Program-made: the position numbers and the translations under genes
Source of the DNA: Modestobacter italicus
GTDB taxonomy: Bacteria; Actinomycetota; Actinomycetes; Mycobacteriales; Geodermatophilaceae
Direction of reading: 5' to 3'
Assembly: GCF_000306785.1 (NCBI RefSeq)
Contig: NC_017955.1
Location: 1,674,001-1,738,000, forward strand
Length of the DNA: 64,000 nt
Part shown: positions 7,701 to 16,232 of the stretch, one piece after another
Layout: each line of letters opens with the position of its first letter
Numbering within the stretch: position 1 is the first letter of the stretch
Notes under the pieces: generated by a model
Database searches by the model: none
The model's input: only the letters and a program-made list of their open reading frames with translations
What the model was told of the DNA's origin: nothing

Positions 7701-9483
7701 CCCGCCCTACTCGTCGGGTCAGGACAGCGCCAACGACGACAACGCCAACGAAAAGTACCCGACCCTGGATGCCGCCATCCGCGACACCTACGCCGCCCGG
7801 TCGACGGCCACTAACAAGAACTCGCTGTACGACTCGTACATCCGCGCCATCAAGTGGGCCACCCTCCGCATCCAGGATCGCGGCATCGTGGCTTTTGTAA
7901 CCAACGGCGGTTTTCTCGACTCGAACACCGCGGATGGGATGCGCAAGACGCTCGCCGAGGAGTTCTCCGCTATTTACGTGTTCAACCTGCGCGGCAATCA
8001 GCGCACCGCTGGGGAGCAGTCCCGTCGCGAGGGTGGAAAGGTCTTCGGCGGAGGGAGTCGAGCCACGGTGGCCATCACTGTGCTGGTCAAGAAGTCCAGA
8101 ACCACTGGCCCAGCCACTGTTCAGTACACCGACGTCGGCGACTACCTGACTCGCGAGGCGAAGCTGGCGCGGGTCGCGGAAGCGCGGACTTTCGCGGGCT
8201 TGTCGCACCTTGCAATCGTGCCGAACGACCACGGGGACTGGTTGAGCCAGCGCGCCGACGACTTCGGTGCGTTCCTACCGTTCTCCTCAGCGGCCGAGGC
8301 CTCGATATTTGGAACCTACGGCCCTGGTCTGCAGAGCAATCGAGATGCTTGGGTCTACAACTCGAGCCAGCAACGGCTGTCGCAACACATGCAGGTTGCG
8401 GCGGATACCTACGCTAAGGCGTTGGCCGGAGAACCGACGAATGACCTTCGCCTCATCAAATGGTCGTCATCCTTGTCGGCCCGTCTGCAGCGCAGGGAAT
8501 CAATCCTGTTCGACTCCGGCAAACCGGTGACCGCGCTGTACCGCCCTTTCGAGCGAACGTTTCGCTATCCGGACATTCGGTGGGCGCATCGACCTGGGAT
8601 CGTCCCGCGAACCTTTCCTACGTCCACCGCAGCGAACTTCGGTGTTGTGGTGACCGGTGTCTCTTCTCATGCTCCGTTCACACCGCTCATGGTTGACCTT
8701 GAGCCGAACCAGCACGTCGTCGACACCATGCAGTTCTTCGCGCGCTGGCGGTACGAGAAGGTCGACGACACGGGGATGTTCGACGTAAACGATGGAGAGG
8801 TGATCGACGGTTACCGGCGGATCGACAACATCACCGATGAGGCGCTGGCCACGTTCACCGCGGCCTACCCCGGGGAGTCGATCAGCAAGGACGACATCTT
8901 TCACTACGTCTACGGACTGCTGCACTCGCCGGAGTACCGGGAGACCTACGCCGCGGACCTGAAGAAGATGCTGCCGCGCGTCCCGTTCGCCAAGGACTTC
9001 CGTGCCTTCGCCGACGCAGGTAAGCAGCTGGCCGCGCTGCACCTGGGCTACGAGACCGTCGAGCCGCACCCGCTGGAGGGGCTTGACCTCTCCGGTCCCG
9101 GTGGCGAGGCGGACTACAGGTTCTTCGCCGTCGGAGACAAGAAGATGACCTTCGGCAAGCCGACCGCGGAGCAGAAGGCTGCGGGGCTGCGACACGACCG
9201 GTCGGTGATCCAGTTCAACGACCGGATCACCCTGCGCGGCATCCCGGAAGAGGCGTACCGGTACACGCTGGGCAGCCGCTCGGCCATCGAGTGGATCATT
9301 GACCGTTACTGGGTGAAGACCGACAAGGCGTCGGGCATCGTGAACGACCCCAACGACTGGTCCCGCGAAGTGGGCGATGCGCGCTACATCGTTGACCTGC
9401 TAGCACGCATCGTCAGGGTTTCCTTGGAGACGATCACGGTGGTGGACTCGCTGCCCCCGCTTGATGTCCGCCACGGCGGGTGA
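4705..9483 (+). CDS. Type ISP single-polypeptide restriction-modification enzyme (nuclease-helicase-methyltransferase)
   Basis: A 1592-residue multidomain enzyme whose size and domain order match LlaGI/LlaBIII-type ISP enzymes. From ATG 4705: an Mrr-like PD-(D/E)XK nuclease with GID Asp68 and QCK at 83-85; an SF2 helicase with Walker A ACGTGKT near 195-201, DEAH at 325-328, MTATPR near 360 and QSVGRVMRK near 577; an adenine-N6 methyltransferase with motif I DPFTGTGTF starting near 893 and NPPY near 999; and a C-terminal target recognition region of roughly 450 residues. Such enzymes methylate one strand of an asymmetric site and, on unmodified DNA, translocate until two converging enzymes cleave. 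GTG 4714 (TGTIHTVLDRL) is an equally likely start by family comparison. The long upstream in-frame extension to 4579 is not supported. The gene is self-contained, needing no separate S or M subunit. Confidence 0.92.
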   Translation: MRSVTGTIHTVLDRLRSESLDERDKGSKFERLIRAYLTSDPEWKSRFSDVWLWSDWPERAGRPDTGIDLVAANADDGGLTAIQCKFYAPGRTVAKADIDSFVSASASSQFTRRIVFDTAAGWSVNAEETLAGGVAQRVDIGYLADAAIDWDQFSWTTPEIVVPTGKKALRPHQQEALDDVRAGLAERDRGQLVMACGTGKTFTSLRIAEELVGAGGTVLFLVPSIQLLSQSLREWMANAEVDIRALAVCSDVRVGRRAPSDDADQLPIDLTEPASTDPQTLLSRFEASANGDGRMRVVFSTYQSIDVVTRAQELGLPAFDLVVCDEAHRTTGVTLADKDESAFVRIHDADALKAAKRLYMTATPRVFGEEVRRKATDADAVLADMGDEGVFGPELHRLGFGQAVEADLLTDYKVLVLAVDEKYVAENFQQAMANSGEIQLDQAAKLIGCWNGLAKHFGPVATDGEAPADKVPMRTAVAFAQHIKASKAAAAAFPDLADRAQIDAPEDRPRLRVQAAHVDGTMGVHERNAHLAWLKESHTTGVCRVLTNARCLSEGVDVPALDAVLFLTPRGSQVDVVQSVGRVMRKAPGKELGYIVLPVVVPSGIAPEEALRDNERYKVVWQVLQALRSHDDRFHAMVNQIELNKHKPDKIEIVTITDPTDGDGVTVPDPDQPTQKSTEQLLMEFPADEFRDAMYARIVAKVGERRYWETWAKDIADIAAAHVTRIKGLLATPGPAADEFEHFVAGLRGNLNDSITEDAAIDMLAQHLITRPVFEALFAHSSFLAGNPVARTMENMLAVLDAHAVGAENETLEGFYDTVRKRVAGVDNATGKQRVLVELYDKFFATAFPKTVAKLGIVYTPVEIVDFILRSADEVLRAEFGEGLTDEGVHVLDPFTGTGTFLVRLLQSGLIEPHDLARKYANELHANEILLLAYYIAAANIETTYEELEGTPTPFPGLVLTDSFQSWEDDDQQDIDVMPENNERLERQKRLPIQVIVGNPPYSSGQDSANDDNANEKYPTLDAAIRDTYAARSTATNKNSLYDSYIRAIKWATLRIQDRGIVAFVTNGGFLDSNTADGMRKTLAEEFSAIYVFNLRGNQRTAGEQSRREGGKVFGGGSRATVAITVLVKKSRTTGPATVQYTDVGDYLTREAKLARVAEARTFAGLSHLAIVPNDHGDWLSQRADDFGAFLPFSSAAEASIFGTYGPGLQSNRDAWVYNSSQQRLSQHMQVAADTYAKALAGEPTNDLRLIKWSSSLSARLQRRESILFDSGKPVTALYRPFERTFRYPDIRWAHRPGIVPRTFPTSTAANFGVVVTGVSSHAPFTPLMVDLEPNQHVVDTMQFFARWRYEKVDDTGMFDVNDGEVIDGYRRIDNITDEALATFTAAYPGESISKDDIFHYVYGLLHSPEYRETYAADLKKMLPRVPFAKDFRAFADAGKQLAALHLGYETVEPHPLEGLDLSGPGGEADYRFFAVGDKKMTFGKPTAEQKAAGLRHDRSVIQFNDRITLRGIPEEAYRYTLGSRSAIEWIIDRYWVKTDKASGIVNDPNDWSREVGDARYIVDLLARIVRVSLETITVVDSLPPLDVRHGG

Positions 9484-9792
9484 ACGACACGGGACGGCCA
9501 GGCCGCGACCGCGGTGCGCCGGTCGCTCCCGATGCGGGCACAGGCCAGCCACGAGATGACACCTGGCCGCCCGTACCCGTCGTCGCTGTTGGGCCGGCGG
9601 CCCGTGCCCGGAAGCTGCACGATGTCGAGGTCATCCGCGGCCGGGCCGTGCCTTCGGCGTGCCTTTCGCGTGCCTTAAGCACCGGCCAAAGCCGGTCGTC
9701 AGGGGGCAGCAGGGGTCAGCACCCATAAGGCACGGGAGCGGCCCCAACGCCGCGCTGAGCTGCACAGACGAGCAAATCTGCTGGTCAGTGCG
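9484..9792. other. Intergenic region between restriction enzyme and tRNA-Gly; probable island boundary
   Basis: No supported gene. It contains a short hairpin at 9681-9696 (ACCGGC, loop CAAA, GCCGGT) and a cluster of CGTGCCTT repeats described separately. It lies directly at the 3' end of the tRNA-Gly gene, where integrative elements usually insert. Confidence 0.5.
9647..9734 (+). repeat. Three 11-bp-phased CGTGCCTT direct repeats plus one inverted copy
   Basis: CGTGCCTT occurs at 9647-9654, 9658-9665 and 9669-9676, exactly 11 bp apart, so all three lie on the same helical face. The reverse complement AAGGCACG is at 9727-9734. The spacing suggests a protein-binding array or recombinase arm sites; function is unknown. 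Confidence 0.6.
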
Positions 9793-9866
9793 TGGAGCGG
9801 GTGACCGGGATCGAACCGGCATGGCCAGCTTGGAAGGCTGGGGCTCTACCATTGAGCTACACCCGC
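9793..9866 (-). tRNA. tRNA-Gly (anticodon TCC)
   Basis: On the minus strand the sequence folds as a standard cloverleaf: acceptor GCGGGTG/CACCCGC, D-arm with AGCTCAATGGTAGAGC, anticodon arm CAGCCTTCCAAGCTG with TCC at the centre, and T-arm GCCGGTTCGATCCCGGT. The 3' CCA is encoded (TGG at 9793-9795 on the plus strand). Its 3' end faces the defence island. Confidence 0.97.
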
Positions 9867-9989
9867 GGAGGGACGCACGCGTCCTGCTCCCGGGCAGCCT
9901 AACCGGTCGCCTCCCGCTGCCGCCGGCACCGGTCGACGCCGCGGGCGCAACCCCTCCACGCCGGAGCGGCCCGTGCCAGGCTGCGCCCC

Positions 9990-11411
9990 ATGGGTGCCGC
10001 GGCCGACGCGTACGACGAGGCGCTGCGGGCCGCGGCCGAGCACGCCCGGTCCTGGCTGCACGAGCTGCCCGACCGGCGGGTGCCCCCGGCCGCGACCGCG
10101 GACGAGGTCCGGGCCCGCGCCCTCGAGCTGCTGAGCCAGCCGCCGGCCGGCGCGGCCCAGGTCGTCGACGAGCTCGCCGCCCTCGCCGAGCCGGGGCTGA
10201 TGGCGATCAACTCCGGCCGGTTCTTCGGCTGGGTCATGGGCGGGGTGCTCCCGGCGTCGCTGGGCGCGGACTGGCTGGTCAGCAGCTGGGACCAGAACAC
10301 CGGCATGCGCGCGGCCACCCCAGGCGTCGCCGGCGTCGAGGAGGCCGCGGGGGAGTGGCTGGTGCACCTGCTCGGCCTGCCGGCCGGCAGCGCGGTCGGC
10401 TTCTCCACCGGTGCGACGACGGCGAACACGTCGTGCCTGGCCGCCGGCCGGCACGCGGTGCTGACCGGCGCCGGGTGGGCCGTGGAGGAGGAGGGGCTGG
10501 CCGGCGGCCCGCGGGTCCGGGTGCTCGTCGGTGCGGACAGCCACGTCTCGGTGGACCTGGCGCTGCGCTACCTGGGGCTGGGCCGGCCGGAGCAGGTCGC
10601 CGTCGACGACCAGGGGCGGCTGCGGACCGACGCCCTGGCCCGCGCCCTCGACGGCGCGCCCGCCGGCACCCCCACGATCGTCTGCCTGCAGGCGGGCAAC
10701 CTGCACTCGGGTGCGTTCGACCCGCTCGGGGACGCCGCCGACCTCGCGCACCGGCACGGCGCCTGGGTGCACGTCGACGGGGCGTTCGGCCTGTGGGCCG
10801 CGGCCTCACCCGCGCTGGCGCACCTCGTCGGCGGGCTGGACCGGGCCGACTCGTGGGCCACCGACGCGCACAAGACGCTCAACGTGCCCTACGACTGCGG
10901 CGTCGCCGTCGTGCGCGACCCGGCGCTGATGCGCGCCGCGCTGGGCGTCCGGACCAGCTACCTGCTGAGCAGCGACGTCACCGACCCGGTCGACGTGACG
11001 GTGGAGATGTCCCGGCGGGCCCGGGGCGTGCCGGTCTGGGCGGCGCTGCGGTCGCTGGGTCAGGCGGGCGTGGCCGCGCTCGTCGACCGGCTGGTCGAGC
11101 ACGCGCAGGCGCTGGCCCGGGGCCTGGCCGGCCTGGACGGCGCGGCGGTCCTCAACGACGTCGTCTACACCCAGGTCTGCGTCAGCTTCGGCAGCGACGA
11201 GCGCACCGCGGCGGTCACCGCTGCGGTGATCTCCGACGGGACGGTGTGGATGTCGGGCTCCCGGTGGGCCGGCCGGGCCGTGCTCCGGGTCTCGGTGAGC
11301 AACTGGTCGACCGACGCGGCCGACGTCGAGGCGTCCGTCGACGCGGTGCGCCGGGCCGTGGCCGCGGTCGACGGCCGACGTCGCGGCACGGGGACGCCGC
11401 CCGCCCCCTAG
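9990..11411 (+). CDS. Pyridoxal-dependent decarboxylase family protein (group II amino-acid decarboxylase fold)
   Basis: 473 residues of the fold-type I PLP decarboxylase family (glutamate/aromatic amino-acid decarboxylase-like). Visible landmarks are the substrate-proximal segment SGRFFGWVMGGVLP near 70-85, the small-residue cofactor loop GFSTGATTANTSCLAAGR, the catalytic-base segment HVDGAFGLW, and the Schiff-base lysine Lys295 in ATDAHKTLNVPYDCG. Many actinobacterial members act on aromatic or small amino acids, but the substrate cannot be read from the sequence. ATG 9990 is the natural start, since the N-terminal helix DAYDEALRAAAEHA follows it. It is a single-gene unit between two tRNA genes and ends with TAG just before the tRNA-Pro promoter. 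Confidence 0.88.
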   Translation: MGAAADAYDEALRAAAEHARSWLHELPDRRVPPAATADEVRARALELLSQPPAGAAQVVDELAALAEPGLMAINSGRFFGWVMGGVLPASLGADWLVSSWDQNTGMRAATPGVAGVEEAAGEWLVHLLGLPAGSAVGFSTGATTANTSCLAAGRHAVLTGAGWAVEEEGLAGGPRVRVLVGADSHVSVDLALRYLGLGRPEQVAVDDQGRLRTDALARALDGAPAGTPTIVCLQAGNLHSGAFDPLGDAADLAHRHGAWVHVDGAFGLWAAASPALAHLVGGLDRADSWATDAHKTLNVPYDCGVAVVRDPALMRAALGVRTSYLLSSDVTDPVDVTVEMSRRARGVPVWAALRSLGQAGVAALVDRLVEHAQALARGLAGLDGAAVLNDVVYTQVCVSFGSDERTAAVTAAVISDGTVWMSGSRWAGRAVLRVSVSNWSTDAADVEASVDAVRRAVAAVDGRRRGTGTPPAP

Positions 11412-11425
11412 ACTCGCAGCGGCCA

Positions 11426-11499
11426 CGGGGTGTGGCGCAGCTTGGTAGCGCACCCGCTTTGGGAGCGGGGGGCCGTGGGTTCAAATCCCGCCACCCCGA
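11426..11499 (+). tRNA. tRNA-Pro (anticodon TGG)
   Basis: Folds with acceptor CGGGGTG/CACCCCG, D-arm GGCGCAGCTTGGTAGCGC, anticodon arm CCCGCTTTGGGAGCGGG with TGG in the loop, and T-arm GTGGGTTCAAATCCCGC. CCA is not encoded. A -10-like TAGACT lies at 11408-11413. Confidence 0.97.
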
Positions 11500-11590
11500 C
11501 ACACGACCGACATCTCTAGACTCGTGGCGAGCTGCGATGCCGTGTGCGTCGCGCCCGTCGTCCGTCCCCCTTCCAGAGGAGCGCTGCACA

Positions 11591-13075
11591 GTGAAGAGCA
11601 CCATCGAGAACCTGGGCCCGACCCGGGTCCGGCTCGCGATCGAGGTGCCGTGGAGCGACCTGGACCACGCCTTCGGTGAGGTCTACAAGGAGCTGGGCAA
11701 GCAGGTCCGCGTCCCCGGCTTCCGCCCCGGCAAGGTCCCCAACCGCGTCCTCGACCAGCGCATCGGCCGCCCCGTCGTCCTCGAGCAGGTCGTCCAGCAC
11801 GCCGTCCCCGAGGTCTACTCCGAGGCGATCCGGGAGAACCAGGTCCGGGTGATCAGCCAGCCCGAGGTCGAGGTGACCCGGATCGACGACGGCGAGGCCC
11901 TCGCCTTCACCGCCGAGGTCGACGTCGCCCCCACCCTCGAGCTGCCCCCGCTGGACTCCCTCGCGGTCACCGTCGACGACGTCGAGGTCACCGACGAGGA
12001 GATCGACGCGCAGGTGTCGGTCATGCGCGAGCGCTTCGCCACCCTGACCGGGGTCGAGCGCGCCGCCGCCGAGGGCGACTACGTCTCCATCGACCTGGAG
12101 GCCACGCTCAACGGCGAGGTCCTCGAGGACGGCAGCACCACCGGCATGTCCTACGAGGTCGGCTCGGGCGGCCTGATGGCCGGCCTCGACGAGGCCGTCA
12201 CCGGTCTGTCCGCCGACGAGAGCGCCACCTTCCAGACCGCGCTGCTGTCCGGTGACGACGCCGGCGAGCTGGCCGACGTCACCGTCACCGTGCGCTCGGT
12301 CAAGGCCAAGGAGCTCCCCGAGCTGGACGACGAGTTCGCCTCCATCGCCAGCGAGTTCGACACGCTGGCCGAGCTGCGCGAGGACGTCCGCACCCGGCTG
12401 TCCCGCACCAAGGTGCTGCAGCAGGGCGCCGAGGCCCGCGACAAGCTGGTCGAGCACCTCATCGAGGTCATCGAGGTGCCGGTGCCGGAGAACATGGTCG
12501 AGCAGGAGCTCGCCTGGCGCGGTCAGGCCATGGAGCGCGAGCTCCAGCAGGCCGGCATGGACTGGGACGCCTACTTCACCGCCGCCGGGATCGAGGGCGG
12601 CCGCGAGGCCTACGACGCCGAGCTGCGGGAGAACGTCGAGAAGGCGGTCAAGACCCAGTTCATCCTCGACTCGATCGCCGACGCCCGTGAGGTGACCGTC
12701 GACAACGAGGACCTCTCCGCGCAGATCATGGCGCAGGCCCAGCGCAACCGGGTCAGCCCCGAGCAGTACGCGCAGCAGCTGCAGCAGGGCAACAACATCG
12801 CCGACTTCGTCGCCGACGTCCGCCGCACCAAGGCCCTCGCGCAGCTGCTCGACGAGACCACGATCACCGACGCGTCGGGCAACGTCGTCGACCTGGAGGC
12901 GCTGCGCCCGCGCACCGTCGCCGCGGCCGGCGACGACGTCCCGGAGGAGGTCGCCGGCGGTGACGTCGCCGACGACGACGCCGACAACGAGGCCGAGGGT
13001 GGTGCCACCGACACCGTCGTGACCGACGCCGAGGCCGCCGTCGACGACGCCGAGGGCAGCACCGCCAAGGCCTGA
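11591..13075 (+). CDS. tig: Trigger factor, ribosome-associated chaperone and prolyl isomerase
   Basis: 494 residues. The GTG start at 11591 is fixed by AGAGGAG nine bases upstream and by alignment of VKSTIENLGPTRVRL with trigger-factor N termini. Residues 1-120 are the ribosome-binding domain with the signature GFRPGKVPNRVLDQRIG near 41-57. About 150-240 is the FKBP-like peptidyl-prolyl isomerase domain (GDYVSIDLEATLNG...). About 250-440 is the helical chaperone arm region. The last 50 residues are a strongly acidic, disordered tail that is longer than in enterobacterial proteins. It binds L23 at the exit tunnel and shields nascent chains. Placement directly ahead of clpP1-clpP2-clpX is the usual actinobacterial order. 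A possible -10 element TAGACT lies near 11515-11520, giving a short leader. The long in-frame extension upstream of 11591 is not coding. Confidence 0.97.
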   Translation: MKSTIENLGPTRVRLAIEVPWSDLDHAFGEVYKELGKQVRVPGFRPGKVPNRVLDQRIGRPVVLEQVVQHAVPEVYSEAIRENQVRVISQPEVEVTRIDDGEALAFTAEVDVAPTLELPPLDSLAVTVDDVEVTDEEIDAQVSVMRERFATLTGVERAAAEGDYVSIDLEATLNGEVLEDGSTTGMSYEVGSGGLMAGLDEAVTGLSADESATFQTALLSGDDAGELADVTVTVRSVKAKELPELDDEFASIASEFDTLAELREDVRTRLSRTKVLQQGAEARDKLVEHLIEVIEVPVPENMVEQELAWRGQAMERELQQAGMDWDAYFTAAGIEGGREAYDAELRENVEKAVKTQFILDSIADAREVTVDNEDLSAQIMAQAQRNRVSPEQYAQQLQQGNNIADFVADVRRTKALAQLLDETTITDASGNVVDLEALRPRTVAAAGDDVPEEVAGGDVADDDADNEAEGGATDTVVTDAEAAVDDAEGSTAKA

Positions 13076-13093
13076 CGGCCCCGAGGCACCACC

Positions 13094-13129
13094 GCGCCGC
13101 CCGTACCCCTGCTGGGGTGCGGGCGGCGC
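13094..13129 (+). terminator. Hairpin terminator downstream of tig
   Basis: A 16-bp stem (13094-13109 with 13114-13129, one G-T wobble) closes a TGCT tetraloop 19 bases after the tig stop. It separates tig from the clpP operon. Confidence 0.9.
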
Positions 13130-13360
13130 TGTCGTCCCCGGGGTCCGCGCCGCTGCGCCCACGGCGAACACCGGCCCCGACCGGGAGGAAGCCGTCGGGG
13201 GTGCGCGTTAGGGTCGACGTGACGACGAAGCGATCCCCGAGGCCGCACTGACGACCAGCAGCCAGAGGCCGTCCGCGGCGTCGGCACACACCCCCCGACC
13301 ACCGGCCAACCCGTTCCACGAGACCGACTGCACCGCAGTCCTACGGAGGTCACCGCACCC

Positions 13361-14008
13361 GTGAGCACCCCACTGATCACCCCCGGCGCGCCGATGATGC
13401 GCGGCGGCGGCTCGATGATGAACCTCAACGACTCGGTCTACGAGCGGCTCCTGCGTGAGCGGATCATCTTCCTCGGCAGCCAGGTCGACGACGTGATCGC
13501 CAACCAGCTGGCCGCGCAGATGCTGCTGCTGTCCGCCGAGGACCCCAAGCGCGACATCCACCTGTACATCAACTCGCCCGGTGGCTCGGTCACCGCGGGC
13601 ATGGCGATCTACGACACGATGCAGTTCATCGACTGCGACGTCGCCACCTACGCGATGGGCCTGGCCGCCTCGATGGGCCAGTTCCTGCTCACCGCGGGCA
13701 CCAAGGGCAAGCGGTACTCGCTGCCGCACACGCGGATCCTGATGCACCAGCCCTCGGCCGGCGTCGGCGGCACCGCCTCCGACATCGCGATCCAGGCCGA
13801 GCTGTTCCGCAGCACCAAGCAGGAGCTCAACCGCCTCCAGGCGCTGCACACCGGGCAGACCGCGGAGCGGATCAACGAGGACTCCGACCGCGACCGCTGG
13901 TTCACCGCGCAGGAGGCCCTCGAGTACGGCTTCGTCGACCACGTCGTGACCCGCGCCGACACCATGACCGAGACCGACAACCCGGTCACCGACGGACCGG
14001 AGAAGTGA
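13361..14008 (+). CDS. clpP1: ATP-dependent Clp protease proteolytic subunit 1
   Basis: 215 residues. The catalytic triad of ClpP is visible: Ser104 in GLAASMGQ, His129 in [10 protein letters not shown] and Asp174 in [10 protein letters not shown], with the oxyanion glycines in [10 protein letters not shown]. Start GTG 13361 has GGAGGT ten bases upstream. The unusual Met- and Gly-rich N terminus (residues 8-20) resembles the processed propeptides of actinobacterial ClpP1. In actinobacteria ClpP1 and ClpP2 form a mixed tetradecamer that works with ClpX or ClpC. The gene is cotranscribed with clpP2, whose start is two bases after this stop. A -10-like TAGGGT lies near 13209-13214. Confidence 0.97.
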   Translation: MSTPLITPGAPMMRGGGSMMNLNDSVYERLLRERIIFLGSQVDDVIANQLAAQMLLLSAEDPKRDIHLYINSPGGSVTAGMAIYDTMQFIDCDVATYAMGLAASMGQFLLTAGTKGKRYSLPHTRILMHQPSAGVGGTASDIAIQAELFRSTKQELNRLQALHTGQTAERINEDSDRDRWFTAQEALEYGFVDHVVTRADTMTETDNPVTDGPEK

Positions 14009-14010
14009 CC

Positions 14011-14643
14011 ATGAGCGACTTCCAGATGCCCTCCAGCCGCTACATCCTGCCCTCCTTCGTGGAGCGCACGAGCTACGGCATGAAGGAGTCCAACCCGTAC
14101 AACAAGCTCTTCGAGGAGCGCATCATCTTCCTCGGGGTGCAGGTCGACGACGCGTCGGCCAACGACGTGATGGCGCAGCTCATCACGCTGGAGTCCAACG
14201 ACCCCGACCGCGACATCACCATGTACATCAACTCGCCCGGTGGCTCGTTCACCGCGCTCACGGCGATCTACGACACGATGATGTTCGTCCGTCCCGACAT
14301 CCAGACCGTCTGCATGGGCCAGGCCGCCTCCGCGGCCGCCGTCCTGCTCGCGGCCGGGACCCCGGGCAAGCGGCTCGCGCTGCCCTACTCCCGGGTGCTC
14401 ATCCACCAGCCCTCCGGTGAGGCGGGTGGCCAGGTCACCGACCTGGAGATCCACGCCCGGGAGATCGAGCGGGTGCGCACGCTGATGGAGGCCATCCTGG
14501 CCCGGCACACCGGCCAGACCCAGGAGCAGGTCCGCAAGGACATCGACCGGGACAAGATCCTCACGGCCCAGGAGGCCAAGGACTACGGGATCGTCGACCA
14601 GGTCATCGCCAGCCGGAAGCTCAACGCGCTCCCGGCTGCCTGA
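14011..14643 (+). CDS. clpP2: ATP-dependent Clp protease proteolytic subunit 2
   Basis: 210 residues from ATG 14011, which has GGAG eight bases upstream; GTG 14005 would overlap the clpP1 stop and is less likely. The triad is Ser107 in [11 protein letters not shown], His132 in [10 protein letters not shown] and Asp177 in VRKDIDRDK. It differs from ClpP1 in the handle and pocket regions, as expected for a heteromeric two-ring protease. It ends in a short hydrophobic/Ala tail. Together with ClpP1 and the downstream clpX it supplies the essential Clp protease of the cell. Confidence 0.97.
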   Translation: MSDFQMPSSRYILPSFVERTSYGMKESNPYNKLFEERIIFLGVQVDDASANDVMAQLITLESNDPDRDITMYINSPGGSFTALTAIYDTMMFVRPDIQTVCMGQAASAAAVLLAAGTPGKRLALPYSRVLIHQPSGEAGGQVTDLEIHAREIERVRTLMEAILARHTGQTQEQVRKDIDRDKILTAQEAKDYGIVDQVIASRKLNALPAA

Positions 14644-14657
14644 TGCAGTGACGGTGC

Positions 14658-14686
14658 GGCCGGGGGCGCATTCCGGGCCCCCGGCC
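14658..14686 (+). terminator. Hairpin terminator between clpP2 and clpX
   Basis: A 10-bp GC stem (GGCCGGGGGC at 14658-14667 with its complement at 14677-14686) with a 9-nt loop. The remaining bases 14687-14957 are the clpX leader; they hold a -10-like TACCGT at 14689-14694 and no supported gene. Confidence 0.65.
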
Positions 14687-14957
14687 CGTACCGTTCTCCC
14701 AACCCGTCCGGCGGTCGGCGCGAGCCTCCGCCGGGTCACGGGGGAGGTGCGAGGCAGGTGTTGCGAGCCGGGCGAACCGGGTGCGTCAGTTCCCGGGAAC
14801 GTCGGTCCGGCCGGGTAGGTTCGGAGGACGCCCGACTCCCCGGTCAGACCGCAGGGACGCAGGGGACGCCGGGTCCGAGGGCGTCGACGAGGGCAACGAC
14901 AAGGCACGTACCAGGGGCAACGGCTCAGCCGTCCCACTCGAGGTGGAGGTCAGCCAG

Positions 14958-16232
14958 GTGGCACGTATCGGTGAGAGCGGCGACCTGCTCAAGTGCTCGT
15001 TCTGCGGCAAGAGCCAGAAGCAGGTCAAGAAGCTCATCGCGGGCCCTGGGGTGTACATCTGCGATGAGTGCATCGACCTCTGCAACGAGATCATCGAGGA
15101 GGAGCTCTCGGAGTCGTCGGACCTCAAGTTCGACGAGCTGCCGAAGCCCAAGGAGATCCACGACTTCCTCGAGCAGTACGTCATCGGCCAGGACCAGGCC
15201 AAGCGCACCCTCGCGGTCGCGGTCTACAACCACTACAAGCGGATCCAGGCCGGCGGTGAGCGCGGCAGCCGGGACGAGGGTGTCGAGCTCGCCAAGTCCA
15301 ACATCCTGCTGATGGGCCCGACCGGGTGCGGCAAGACGCACCTGGCCCAGACCCTCGCCCGGATGCTGAACGTGCCCTTCGCCATCGCCGACGCCACCGC
15401 GCTGACCGAGGCCGGGTACGTCGGTGAGGACGTCGAGAACATCCTGCTGAAGCTGATCCAGGCCGCGGACTACGACGTCAAGCGCGCCGAGACCGGGATC
15501 ATCTACATCGACGAGGTCGACAAGATCGCCCGCAAGAGCGAGAACCCGTCGATCACCCGGGACGTCTCCGGCGAGGGCGTGCAGCAGGCGCTGCTGAAGA
15601 TCCTCGAGGGGACGACGGCCTCGGTGCCGCCGCAGGGCGGTCGCAAGCACCCGCACCAGGAGTTCATCCAGATCGACACCACCAACGTGCTGTTCATCGT
15701 GGGTGGCGCCTTCGCCGGCCTGGACCAGGTGATCGAGGCCCGCACCGGCAAGCAGGGCATCGGCTTCGGCGCCGAGGTCCGCGGCAAGGCCGAGATCGAG
15801 GAGGCCAACGCCTTCGCCCAGGTCATGCCCGAGGACCTGCTGAAGTTCGGGATGATCCCCGAGTTCATCGGCCGGCTGCCGGTGATCACCAGCGTGCAGA
15901 AGCTGGACCGCGAGGCACTGATCAACATCCTCACCGAGCCGAAGAACGCCCTGGTGCGCCAGTACCGCCGGCTGTTCGAGCTCGACGGGGTGGAGCTCGA
16001 GTTCACCGACGACGCGCTGGAGTCGATCGCCGACCAGGCCATCCTGCGCGGCACCGGTGCCCGCGGGCTCCGGGCGATCATGGAGGAGGTCCTGCAGTCG
16101 GTCATGTACGACATCCCCAGCCGCGAGGACGTCGCCACCGTGGTCATCACCCAGGACGTCGTCCTGCAGCACGTGAACCCGACGATCGTCCCGCGCAAGC
16201 CCGCCCGCGCCCCCCGCGAGAAGTCGGCGTGA
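14958..16232 (+). CDS. clpX: Clp protease ATP-binding subunit ClpX (AAA+ unfoldase)
   Basis: 424 residues. Start GTG 14958 has GGAGGT seven bases upstream, and the reading [17 protein letters not shown] matches ClpX N termini; the open frame back to 14781 is leader. The C4 zinc-binding domain uses Cys13, Cys16, Cys35 and Cys38. Walker A GPTGCGKT is at 120-127 and Walker [10 protein letters not shown] at 181-189. The ClpP-docking IGF loop appears as QGIGFGAEV. It unfolds tagged substrates and feeds them into ClpP1P2. The gene has its own leader and probably its own promoter, because a hairpin sits behind clpP2. Confidence 0.98.
   Translation: MARIGESGDLLKCSFCGKSQKQVKKLIAGPGVYICDECIDLCNEIIEEELSESSDLKFDELPKPKEIHDFLEQYVIGQDQAKRTLAVAVYNHYKRIQAGGERGSRDEGVELAKSNILLMGPTGCGKTHLAQTLARMLNVPFAIADATALTEAGYVGEDVENILLKLIQAADYDVKRAETGIIYIDEVDKIARKSENPSITRDVSGEGVQQALLKILEGTTASVPPQGGRKHPHQEFIQIDTTNVLFIVGGAFAGLDQVIEARTGKQGIGFGAEVRGKAEIEEANAFAQVMPEDLLKFGMIPEFIGRLPVITSVQKLDREALINILTEPKNALVRQYRRLFELDGVELEFTDDALESIADQAILRGTGARGLRAIMEEVLQSVMYDIPSREDVATVVITQDVVLQHVNPTIVPRKPARAPREKSA

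Noticed and set aside
4543-8232. A 1229-codon open frame on the minus strand opposite the restriction enzyme
   Set aside because: It is antisense to a gene with complete, ordered motifs, has no recognisable domain, and is the usual shadow frame of GC-rich DNA.
9659-11590. Long in-frame extension upstream of tig
   Set aside because: It crosses a tRNA and the decarboxylase gene in the wrong frame; the GTG at 11591 has a proper ribosome binding site and matches family N termini.
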